A DNA stretch of 6,331 nucleotides. Source: JAGLTZ01 sp023135015. Lineage in GTDB: Bacteria > Blakebacterota > Blakebacteria > Blakebacterales > Blakebacteraceae. The stretch is from assembly GCA_030631625.1 (NCBI GenBank), contig DAOVKT010000150.1:1-6331 (forward strand), read 5' to 3'. Under the pieces are notes generated by a model. The model was not told the DNA's origin. It made no database searches and saw only the letters and a list, made by a program, of their open reading frames with translations. This document shows positions 1-5,891 of this stretch, piece by piece (positions within the stretch are counted from its first letter, which is position 1; each line of letters begins with the position of its first letter). Both the position numbers and the translations under genes were made by a program.

Positions 1-37
1 GGCGCAGGCGCTGAGCCGGGGACAGGTTTGGTGTCAT
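1..37 (-). CDS. 5' end of an unidentified gene, cut by the window edge
   Basis: An ATG at 37-35 on the minus strand opens a frame that stays open to base 1 and reads MTPNLSPAQRLR. A good Shine-Dalgarno site, GGAGG (complement of 45-49), lies 7 bases upstream, which is the main reason to call a gene start here. Twelve residues are too few to identify a family, and no signal peptide can be judged. The gene is divergent from the serine hydrolase gene, so the two share the 38-183 region with its long inverted repeat. It could be a chance ATG behind a chance GGAGG, but the spacing and open frame favour a real gene. Confidence 0.5.
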   Translation of the reverse strand, partial: MTPNLSPAQRLR

Positions 38-59
38 ATTACTACCTCCAGCGAAATAT

Positions 60-97
60 TTAGTACACCGTTCCGCAATTACGGAGCGGTGCACTAA
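60..97. repeat. Long imperfect inverted repeat (16-base arms, 6-base loop)
   Basis: The arms at 60-75 and 82-97 are complementary at 14 of 16 positions around the loop CAATTA. The left arm is TTAGTACACCGTTCCG. No T-run follows on either strand, so it does not look like an intrinsic terminator. Read on the minus strand it lies about ten bases upstream of the Shine-Dalgarno site of the gene starting at 37, so it could be a 5' leader hairpin. It could also be an operator between the two divergent genes, or a dispersed intergenic repeat. No second copy was seen in the window. Confidence 0.7.
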
Positions 98-118
98 GCA
101 AGAGGGAAAAGTAGCGTG

Positions 119-148
119 TTTACGCAACCAGGGCCAGGCAAGTAAGAT
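119..148 (+). promoter_or_regulatory. Possible sigma-70-type promoter for the serine hydrolase
   Basis: TTTACG (119-124) and TAAGAT (143-148) each match four of six consensus -35 and -10 bases and are 18 bases apart. This would place the transcript start about 30 bases before the coding region. The match is modest and the consensus of this organism is unknown. Confidence 0.25.
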
Positions 149-183
149 TCCGGCTGGATACTCAAACACATCAGCTCTTTATC

Positions 184-1485
184 ATGGGAATGAGCAACAT
201 GAGTAGATCATTCAGGTATCACCGTATTTCGGCGGGACTGATCATTCTTCTGTTGGGTGTTCTTGCCTGCAGCAAGGCGTTTACCGATTCACAGGATATC
301 CCGGAGTCTCCTCCAGTCACCGGGATCGGTCTGGAGAGCTTCGATCGGATCATCACCGGGATAATGGGTGAGTACGCAATACCAGGCGGGTCTCTGGCAG
401 TGGTAAAGGATGGCCGTCTGGTCGTAGCCCGTGGTTATGGCTATTCAGATGTTGATGCAGGAGAACCCGTTCAACCGGAGTCACTCTTTCGGATCTGCAG
501 CATAACAAAGCCTATTACCGCCGTAACAGTAATGAAGCTGGTTGAGGAGGGGCTCCTCGATCTCGATTCGCCGGCATTCCCATATCTGGATCATCTTTCG
601 GGACCGCCCGGCACAACGCCTGATCCGAGACTGGCAACCATCACAATACGACAGCTCCTGAATCACAGCGGTGGTTGGGACAGGGAGGGGAGCTTCGATC
701 CGATGTTCATTCCGGTAACCGCCGCCCAGGCAATGGGTGAGGCACCGCCGGCAGATGCCGAAACGGTGATCAGGTACATGCTGGGGCAACCTCTCGATTT
801 CGATCCGGGAACCCGATACGCCTATTCCAATTTCGGATACAACGTCCTGGGAAGGATCATCGAACAGGTAACCTCCAGGGAGTATGAGGAGTATGTGAAG
901 GAGCATGTACTGGCGCCTGCCGGCATTACGAGGGTGCAGAAGGGTCGCACGCTGCTCGAAGATCGAGCTGAGGGTGAGGTTCTCTATTATCACTACCCGG
1001 GTGCCGGGCTGGCCAGTTCGGTATTCCCTGAACTGCCGGGCGAGGTCCTTTGGCCCTACGGGGGATTCCATCTGGAGGCGATGGATTCACATGGAGCATG
1101 GATAGGCTCAGCTATAGATCTTGTTCGTTTTGCCACGGCCGTGGATCTTCACGCGAGCAGACCCGATATCCTCCAGGAGGAATCGATCAGGGAGATGATA
1201 GAGCGACCCGTCCCTACCCTGTGGCAGGATAGCGCGTATTACTACGCACTGGGATGGTTGGTCAGACCGATTACGGGGGAGGCGAACTGGTGGCACACGG
1301 GAGGCCTGCCGGGATCGCGTACTATTCTGGTCCGGACATATCACGGCATGGCCTGGGCGGCGCTCTTCAACATGCGGCCGGAGCAACACTCAGACTTCAT
1401 AAATGATATCGACAAAGGTATATGGGAAGCGGTCGGAGAGGTCGTGCAGTGGCCTTCACACGACCTCTTCGACCAGTACCCTTAA
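184..1485 (+). CDS. Serine hydrolase lipoprotein, beta-lactamase/PBP (class C) family
   Basis: A 433-residue protein of the PF00144-type serine hydrolases, which include class C beta-lactamases, D-aminopeptidases, PBP4*-like proteins and esterases. A basic N-terminus and hydrophobic stretch (about 15-28) lead to a lipobox VLAC with Cys29, so it is probably exported and lipid-anchored. Catalytic motifs are in order and intact: SITK with nucleophile Ser106 and Lys109, YSN at 214-216, and HTGG at 371-374 standing for the KTG box. HSGG at 161-164 is also typical. The substrate cannot be deduced; many members are peptidases or esterases rather than drug-resistance enzymes. The start is uncertain: ATG at 184 has no ribosome site, while ATG at 199 (residue 6) follows GGGAA by 8 bases and gives a more usual signal peptide. 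The gene appears monocistronic. Confidence 0.93.
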   Translation: MGMSNMSRSFRYHRISAGLIILLLGVLACSKAFTDSQDIPESPPVTGIGLESFDRIITGIMGEYAIPGGSLAVVKDGRLVVARGYGYSDVDAGEPVQPESLFRICSITKPITAVTVMKLVEEGLLDLDSPAFPYLDHLSGPPGTTPDPRLATITIRQLLNHSGGWDREGSFDPMFIPVTAAQAMGEAPPADAETVIRYMLGQPLDFDPGTRYAYSNFGYNVLGRIIEQVTSREYEEYVKEHVLAPAGITRVQKGRTLLEDRAEGEVLYYHYPGAGLASSVFPELPGEVLWPYGGFHLEAMDSHGAWIGSAIDLVRFATAVDLHASRPDILQEESIREMIERPVPTLWQDSAYYYALGWLVRPITGEANWWHTGGLPGSRTILVRTYHGMAWAALFNMRPEQHSDFINDIDKGIWEAVGEVVQWPSHDLFDQYP

Positions 1486-1604
1486 AGTGTTGTTGGTAAG
1501 AGCTGTTCCTGAGTGTCAGGATGTGCCATGGATGACACCTAATCAAAAGAGCAGATCGGGGCCATCTGATTCGCGTTCGGCTGACTATTGCTGAGGATGG
1601 TTTA
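1486..1604. other. Convergent intergenic gap, no gene seen
   Basis: The serine hydrolase gene and the minus-strand operon end facing each other here. The only terminator-like element is a weak one for the minus strand: CAGAT (1552-1556) and ATCTG (1564-1568) pair around a 7-base GC-rich loop, and TTTT (complement of 1545-1548) follows after three bases. The stem is only five base pairs, so it is weak evidence. No convincing terminator for the plus strand was found. Confidence 0.4.
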
Positions 1605-1814
1605 TCAGGGTGGGGGTGTGCCTTCGACTACTACCTCTTTGGCGACCCTGCGGTTGTACACGAGGTACTCGTCATCTTTTTCCACTAGTTGGGTCTCGAA
1701 CTCTTTGTCCTCATACTCCTGCATTTTCGCCTCGGCCGCCTCCCTGGTATCATATGCTTCTTCATCCCACATAAACTTACGTCCGTCGAAGAAGAGTGCT
1801 ATTTCGGGCTTCAT
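1605..1814 (-). CDS. Uncharacterised 69-residue protein, last gene of the HdrA/MvhD operon
   Basis: The start at 1814 is chosen over an upstream in-frame Met at 1901 because AGGAGG (complement of 1820-1825) sits 5 bases before it. The longer version would also overlap the end of the mvhD-like gene. The 69-residue product begins MKPEIALFFDGRKFMWDEEA and is acidic, with no cysteine, no membrane segment and no signal peptide. By eye it suggests a beta hairpin (about 4-17), an amphipathic helix (about 22-37) and two or more strands (about 38-65), ending in three prolines. I do not recognise the family. It lies 49 bases after the mvhD-like gene in the same direction, so co-transcription is likely. 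Its strong ribosome site suggests it is made in quantity. An accessory or assembly factor for its iron-sulfur neighbours is a guess. Confidence 0.8.
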   Translation of the reverse strand: MKPEIALFFDGRKFMWDEEAYDTREAAEAKMQEYEDKEFETQLVEKDDEYLVYNRRVAKEVVVEGTPPP

Positions 1815-1819
1815 GAGGG

Positions 1820-1825
1820 CCTCCT
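1820..1825 (-). promoter_or_regulatory. Ribosome binding site AGGAGG of the 69-residue protein
   Basis: A perfect AGGAGG on the minus strand lies 5 bases before the ATG at 1814-1812. It decides this start against the longer frame from 1901. Confidence 0.8.
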
Positions 1826-1863
1826 GACAATGGCGGGTATCGCTTGAGGGGCGACTATTGCCA

Positions 1864-2274
1864 TTATTTGTATGGGTTAGGTCCGATCTCCTTAAGCGCA
1901 TCCACCATTTCTGTGGCTATCCTGGCGAACTGCGGTCCCTCTGAGGCCGATACCCACTCCAGTCGAAATCGCTCGGGTTCGAGGCCGAAATCCTCCAACA
2001 TCAATTCAATCGCCTCTGCGCGGTTTTCTGCCTTGATGTTCCCCTCCTGGTAGTGGCAGTCTCCGGGATGACAGCCGCAGACCAGCACTCCGTCTACGCC
2101 GTTGGTCAGGGCGTCGATCACTACGTTGGGGTGCAGCATGCCGCTGCACATCAACCGGATGATATGGATGTTCTTAGGGTACTGCACCTTGGCGGTACCC
2201 GCTGCGTCTGCACCGGCGTAAGAACACCAGTTGCAGCAGAAACTGAGGACTACTGGTTCGAAGGTGTCGTTCAT
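1864..2274 (-). CDS. mvhD: MvhD/FlpD-type hydrogenase iron-sulfur subunit
   Basis: A 136-residue protein of the MvhD/FlpD/FrhD delta-subunit family (PF02662), close to the usual length. These carry a [2Fe-2S] cluster and hand electrons from a hydrogenase or formate dehydrogenase to HdrA, where flavin-based bifurcation can occur. Family marks are the N-terminal FCCNWCSYAGAD (Cys13, Cys14, Cys17), RLMCSG with Cys43, and the VCGCHPGDCHY block with Cys66, Cys68 and Cys73. It is soluble, with no signal peptide. Its ATG directly abuts the TAA of the HdrA-like gene (TAAATG), so translation is probably coupled; GGAG (complement of 2284-2287) lies 9 bases upstream inside that gene. No hydrogenase gene is nearby, so the electron donor is unknown. 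The symbol reflects family membership, not proven function. Confidence 0.93.
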   Translation of the reverse strand: MNDTFEPVVLSFCCNWCSYAGADAAGTAKVQYPKNIHIIRLMCSGMLHPNVVIDALTNGVDGVLVCGCHPGDCHYQEGNIKAENRAEAIELMLEDFGLEPERFRLEWVSASEGPQFARIATEMVDALKEIGPNPYK

Positions 2275-4779
2275 TTATCCCATCTCCAAAACGGTTTCGA
2301 CCATCGCCTTGATTTGCTGGGGCTTGAAGTGGTTCACGTAGACCCCGTCTTTGGGACAAGTAGCCATACATGACCCGCAGCCTTTACAGAGTGCTTCGTT
2401 TACCTCCACAGTCTTCTTGATCTCTCCTTTTTTCATGAACTCGATCAGCGTGATGGCATGGGCCGGGCACGGTTCGATACAGTAGGCGCAACCGTCGCAG
2501 TTCTCGTCAATGATGATAGATACGATGGGGGACTTTGCCATTTCGCTGTGGGATATAATGCCGGCCACACGTGAGGCGGCCGCCTCGCCGCTGATTATGG
2601 ACTTCTCTGTATCCACGTTCTCTCGAGCGCCGCCGCACATGAAGACCCCGTCGGTGTTGAAGTCCAGTGGATTGAGGTTGCCGAGGGCTCCGATAAATAA
2701 GTTCTCGTCATCCCGGCTGAGGTATAGAGCTTGTTCGTAATCATTGTCCCCGCCGGCCTGTCCCATTTTCTCCTGCGTGGCGATCACAATGGCTCCGACC
2801 TCTACCTCCTTGCTGCCCTGAGCGGTCACGACCTCGGCCGTGTAATTCCCTAGGTACCCTTCCACGCGTCCTATTTGTGCTTTCGGATAGACGGCGACGT
2901 TCTCCAGCTCTGCACCGGCCTCGTCTTCTGAAATGACCAGATGCGTTTCGAAGCCCATCTTGCCCAATGTGGCGGCGCAGGCAATACCGGCCGGAGTGCC
3001 GCCGATCACAAGACAGCTCTGGGTGACGGGGAAGCCAAGCTGTTCGAGCGGTTCCTGGAGTGCCGCTCTGACCACTCCCATGTGCATGAGAGTCTTTGCC
3101 TTACCGGTTGTCCCCTCTCTATCCTGCATGTGTACCCAGGTGCAGTGATTGCGCAGGTTTACGATTTCCATGAGGTAGCGGTTGAGCCCGCCGGCCTCCA
3201 TGTGCATCTGGAAGAGCGGCTCGTGGGTTCTGGGAGAGCAGGCGCCGATGACGATGCGGTTGTACTCACCTGTCCCGGCCAACTCACTGACCTTGACGCC
3301 GTCGCAGCCGAATGGAGTGATCTCCACCGTAGAGACGTGCGGCAGTGAGCCCACGTGATCTGCCAGCTCCTGCATGTCGAGGGCTCCGGCAATATTTGCG
3401 CCGCATCGACAGATGACCACGGCGATCTTCGGTTCGTCTGACGCTTCGACCTTTATGAGTTCCAGCTCTGGTGGGGGAGTTGTTTCAGTTCCCCGGACGT
3501 CGGCAAGACGTGCCGAGGTCCCCGCAGCTGCAGCACAGGCCTGGATCACCGATTCACTTATTCCCTTTGGCCCCTCTACCGTCCCGCACAAGAAGACTCC
3601 GTCACGTGTGGTGCTGAGAGCTTGCGGGGCTCCGGCTGCTTTCTTCGGATATCCGTCTTGATCCAGCTCGATCTCCAGCTTATCTGCCAACTCAGGAAGG
3701 ATTGTTGCCGTTACCAGGGGCGGCGTGAGAACCAGCATATCGGCTTCGATCTGGTCGGCCTCACTCCCCTGGCATGAAACCACAATGCTCCCTTCTGTTC
3801 CCTCTTTTACCTCCACCGATGAGGCCGTAATGAATCGGACCCCGTGCTCTTCGGCATCGGCCCGGAACGCCTCATAGCCCTTGCCCTCCGTCTTCACACC
3901 ACCGGAGATGACCGAGACCTGTGCCTCGGCGTCCCTTTCCAGTGTGCCGAGGGCCTCCGATGCGGCGGTCATGAATGCGACCGGTGAGGCGGCTCTCTCA
4001 TCGCCGTCGAAATCCTGGCATACAATCCAGGCGAGTCGCTTGGGAACGGTTCCATCATCCCGTTTTACCGTGCCGCCGGTGGGTCCGAGACCGGAGAGCA
4101 GGCGCTCATACTCCAGCGAGGTGAGCACATTGGGTAGCTCCTGATGCCCAAGTCGGGTTATTAGTTCACCCCGGTCTTCCTCTGCACCGGTTGCCACTAC
4201 AATGGCTCCTACTTCAAACTCGACCACCTCTGGCTTCTGTGAAAAATCAATGGCCTCAGGCTCACACGCCTTTACGCACAGCGGTTCTGTGCCGTCACCG
4301 CACTTTCCTTCCTTGATGTAGGTGCACGCCTCGGGATCGATCAGTGCCTTGCGAGGTGGAAAGGGCGACCAGAAGCTGATGGCCTTGCTTGTACCGCGGC
4401 CCAGGTTGAATTCCATTGGAATCCCATCCACCGGGCAGACCGGAAAGCACTCGGTGCAGGCGTTGCACTTCATTGGATCCACATACCTGACTTTTTTCTC
4501 CACCTGAACCTTGAAACCATCGTCTGCTTCCCGGACCTCCTTGAGATCAGCGAAGGCGATGAGGTTGACATTCGGATTGCTGGTTAGCTCCAGCATCTTG
4601 GGAAGTTGGGTGCAGGTGGCACACTCGTTGGTCGGGTACATCTTATCGATCTGGGACATGGTGCCACCGATGGTGGGCTGCTGTTCGAGGAGGAAAACCT
4701 TTATCCCCTGCTGGACCAGCTCTGCTGCTGCTTGCATACCACTGATGCCGCTCCCGATGACGAGTGCTGAGCCTTTCAT
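2275..4779 (-). CDS. hdrA: HdrA-like FAD/iron-sulfur protein (heterodisulfide reductase subunit A family), extended form
   Basis: An 834-residue soluble flavoprotein of the HdrA/QmoA group, longer than the classic methanogen HdrA of about 650. In order: a Rossmann FAD site GSGISG (9-14) with the family's NECATC box (Cys53, Cys56); a ferredoxin motif at Cys105/108/111/115; a second cluster motif at Cys152/160/168/172; the rest of the FAD module to about 425, including GVFLCGT; an HdrA N-terminal-type domain at 450-575 (ICRCGANI with Cys457/459, Cys492, ACSPRTHE with Cys514, Cys546); a short second Rossmann domain from 589 with GGTPAG; and a C-terminal two-cluster ferredoxin (Cys761/764/767/771 and Cys798/801/804/808). 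It probably passes electrons between MvhD and an unknown acceptor. Its ATG overlaps the regulator's stop as ATGA, and AAGGAG (complement of 4785-4790) precedes it by 5 bases. The family's usual YCSxxCC cysteines near 255-275 are absent. Confidence 0.92.
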   Translation of the reverse strand: MKGSALVIGSGISGMQAAAELVQQGIKVFLLEQQPTIGGTMSQIDKMYPTNECATCTQLPKMLELTSNPNVNLIAFADLKEVREADDGFKVQVEKKVRYVDPMKCNACTECFPVCPVDGIPMEFNLGRGTSKAISFWSPFPPRKALIDPEACTYIKEGKCGDGTEPLCVKACEPEAIDFSQKPEVVEFEVGAIVVATGAEEDRGELITRLGHQELPNVLTSLEYERLLSGLGPTGGTVKRDDGTVPKRLAWIVCQDFDGDERAASPVAFMTAASEALGTLERDAEAQVSVISGGVKTEGKGYEAFRADAEEHGVRFITASSVEVKEGTEGSIVVSCQGSEADQIEADMLVLTPPLVTATILPELADKLEIELDQDGYPKKAAGAPQALSTTRDGVFLCGTVEGPKGISESVIQACAAAAGTSARLADVRGTETTPPPELELIKVEASDEPKIAVVICRCGANIAGALDMQELADHVGSLPHVSTVEITPFGCDGVKVSELAGTGEYNRIVIGACSPRTHEPLFQMHMEAGGLNRYLMEIVNLRNHCTWVHMQDREGTTGKAKTLMHMGVVRAALQEPLEQLGFPVTQSCLVIGGTPAGIACAATLGKMGFETHLVISEDEAGAELENVAVYPKAQIGRVEGYLGNYTAEVVTAQGSKEVEVGAIVIATQEKMGQAGGDNDYEQALYLSRDDENLFIGALGNLNPLDFNTDGVFMCGGARENVDTEKSIISGEAAASRVAGIISHSEMAKSPIVSIIIDENCDGCAYCIEPCPAHAITLIEFMKKGEIKKTVEVNEALCKGCGSCMATCPKDGVYVNHFKPQQIKAMVETVLEMG

Positions 4780-5159
4780 GTTGTCTCCTTAGATGCTTGT
4801 CCATGTTTCTGCTGAGTCTCTGTAATCTCGGCCAGAACAGATTCTCGGCTGCGAAGCCGGGTCGGATGCCGTTCGGATTGAAGTCGAAGTAGAGCCTCTA
4901 CCAGACTGGGTCGGATCACGTAGTAGCAGCGCAGTGGGCCGTTTGAGTGGCAGTCCACAAGGCTCGCTTCTCGTAGAGCCGACATGTGCTGTGAGAGGTT
5001 GGGCTGGGAAATAGGAATGAGATCATTGAGGTCACTGACGCACCTGACTCCGGTACACAAGTATTGAAGGATCGTGAGTCGAATGGGGTGAGCCACAACG
5101 CTCAACAGGGATGCTAGATCTTCCAGGCTTCCAGTTCCTTCTTCAGTTGGTTCAGCCAT
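4776..5159 (-). CDS. ArsR/SmtB-family transcriptional regulator
   Basis: A 127-residue winged-helix protein of the ArsR/SmtB family. The HPIRLTILQYL segment (24-34), the recognition helix region SQPNLSQHMSALREASLV (51-68) and the wing ending CYYVI (78-82) fit the family well. Members usually repress their own operon and let go on binding metal or on thiol chemistry. Against the ArsR metal box ELCVCDL this protein has RCVSDL, keeping the first cysteine (Cys40) but with Ser42 for the second. Other cysteines are Cys35, Cys70 and Cys78. The C-terminal tail after 82 has no cysteine, unlike sulfide-sensing SqrR/BigR. The stop overlaps the HdrA-like start by 4 bases, tying it to that operon. The ribosome site is weak (GGGTG only 2 bases before ATG). 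The signal sensed is unknown. Confidence 0.9.
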   Translation of the reverse strand: MAEPTEEGTGSLEDLASLLSVVAHPIRLTILQYLCTGVRCVSDLNDLIPISQPNLSQHMSALREASLVDCHSNGPLRCYYVIRPSLVEALLRLQSERHPTRLRSRESVLAEITETQQKHGQASKETT

Positions 5160-5229
5160 TACACCCGGGGCAAGAAGGTTTGTTATTGCGTTTTGAAGAC
5201 TCGTTGAGCGATCTGTCTACATCCCTCGG

Positions 5230-5245
5230 ATGATATATATGTCAT
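5230..5245. promoter_or_regulatory. Candidate operator palindrome 1
   Basis: ATGATATATATGTCAT is self-complementary at 14 of 16 positions. It overlaps the possible -10 element of the arsR-hdrA operon, about 70 bases upstream of the regulator's start, a position suited to autorepression by an ArsR dimer. Confidence 0.4.
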
Positions 5246-5251
5246 ACCTCT

Positions 5252-5273
5252 TATATTAGACAAGTGTGATATA
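5252..5273. promoter_or_regulatory. Candidate operator palindrome 2
   Basis: A 22-base imperfect palindrome, with half-sites TATATTAGAC and GTGTGATATA around AA, matches its complement at 16 of 22 positions. It covers the possible -35 of the operon and the possible -10 of msrA, so a bound repressor could affect both directions. Similar AT-rich dyads are common for ArsR/SmtB proteins, but the sequence alone cannot prove binding. Confidence 0.35.
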
Positions 5274-5300
5274 GGCTCCGTTCTTGTCGACTACGATGCC

Positions 5301-5307
5301 TGAGGAG
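5301..5307 (+). promoter_or_regulatory. Ribosome binding site deciding the msrA start (GTG at 5314)
   Basis: TGAGGAG lies 6 bases before the GTG at 5314-5316. The upstream in-frame candidates TTG 5284 and ATG 5296 have no ribosome site, and ATG 5308 directly abuts it. Confidence 0.65.
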
Positions 5308-5313
5308 ATGGAT

Positions 5314-5847
5314 GTGACATTCAACGAGCTGACACCTGAGGAGGAGAGGGTCATCATCTATAAAGGAACCGAAACCGCCTACCTTGCGGGTGGATGCTTC
5401 TGGGGCATCGAGCATCTGATGGAGGGACTTGATGGTGTGATCTCGGTGCGTTCCGGATACATGGGTGGCGACAAGGTCGATCCAACCTATGAGGAAGTCT
5501 GCTCTGGTCGGACCGGCCACGCTGAAACCGTGGAGGTCGTATATGATCCGACCACGATCGATTTCGAGACTGTGGCAAGGTACTTCTTCGAGATTCACGA
5601 TCCGACACAGGTGAATCGCCAGGGCCCCGACATTGGATCGCAGTACCGCTCTGCAGTCTTTTATTTGGATGACGATCAGAAAGAGACAACAGAAAAACTG
5701 ATCCAGATCCTCAAGAACAAAGGATACGACATCGTCACCGAGGTTGTTTTGTCTGATGCGTTCTGGCCTGCCGAGGACTACCACCAGGATTACTATGTAA
5801 ACACCGGTAAACAACCATATTGCCACTTCTATCAGAAGCGGTTCTGA
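5314..5847 (+). CDS. msrA: Peptide methionine sulfoxide reductase A
   Basis: Reduces the S-epimer of methionine sulfoxide in oxidised proteins and free methionine, probably in the cytoplasm since no signal peptide is seen. Starting at GTG 5314 gives 177 residues. The MsrA signature GGCFWG holds the catalytic Cys28; GYMGG, PTYEEVCSGRTGHAE (Cys63) and DPTQVNRQGPDIGSQYRS follow in the usual order, and Cys170 in PYCHFYQKRF may act as resolving cysteine. The start is chosen from TGAGGAG 6 bases upstream; an upstream TTG at 5284 would add 10 residues. The first 20 residues (FNELTPEEERVIIYKGTE) look like the beginning of an MsrB domain, but the MsrB core is missing and MsrA follows at once. The gene is divergent from the regulator-led operon and seems to stand alone. 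Confidence 0.95.
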   Translation: MTFNELTPEEERVIIYKGTETAYLAGGCFWGIEHLMEGLDGVISVRSGYMGGDKVDPTYEEVCSGRTGHAETVEVVYDPTTIDFETVARYFFEIHDPTQVNRQGPDIGSQYRSAVFYLDDDQKETTEKLIQILKNKGYDIVTEVVLSDAFWPAEDYHQDYYVNTGKQPYCHFYQKRF

Positions 5848-5865
5848 TAGACCGGACCATTTTTT
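5828..5865 (+). terminator. Hairpin over the msrA stop codon, possible terminator
   Basis: A perfect 10-base-pair stem (5828-5837 with 5842-5851) around loop GCGG includes the msrA stop TGA. Six T's at 5860-5865 follow, but only after an 8-base spacer, so it is an atypical intrinsic terminator. It may instead protect the 3' end of the message. No T-run follows it on the minus strand. Confidence 0.5.
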
Positions 5866-5891
5866 CGGGGTGACAAGGATATAGCCCCGGC

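Larger units (their letters stand above)
5160..5313. promoter_or_regulatory. Divergent control region between the arsR-hdrA-mvhD operon and msrA
   Basis: An AT-rich stretch at about 5230-5275 is unlike the surrounding sequence. On the minus strand TTGTCT (complement of 5258-5263) and TATATA are 18 bases apart and could be -35 and -10 of the operon. On the plus strand TATATT (5252-5257) could be a -10 for msrA, without a clear -35. Two imperfect palindromes overlap these elements, as expected for operators. Confidence 0.45.

Noticed and set aside
481..1071. A 196-residue minus-strand frame inside the serine hydrolase gene
   Set aside because: It is antisense to a gene with intact catalytic motifs and resembles no protein family I know.
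1514..1538. Inverted repeat TGTCA...TGACA as a plus-strand terminator for the serine hydrolase
   Set aside because: A five-base-pair stem with a 14-base loop and no following T-run is not convincing.
1605..1901. A 98-residue version of the small protein starting at 1901
   Set aside because: It would overlap the end of the mvhD-like gene, lacks the AGGAGG site found before 1814, and its first 29 residues look like translated intergenic sequence.
5284..5313. msrA starting at TTG 5284, ATG 5296 or ATG 5308
   Set aside because: None has a properly spaced ribosome site; GTG 5314 has TGAGGAG at 6 bases and gives an N-terminus like related proteins. Not fully excluded.
5251..5826. A 191-residue minus-strand frame antisense to msrA
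   Set aside because: It is a shadow of the conserved msrA reading frame with no recognisable domain.
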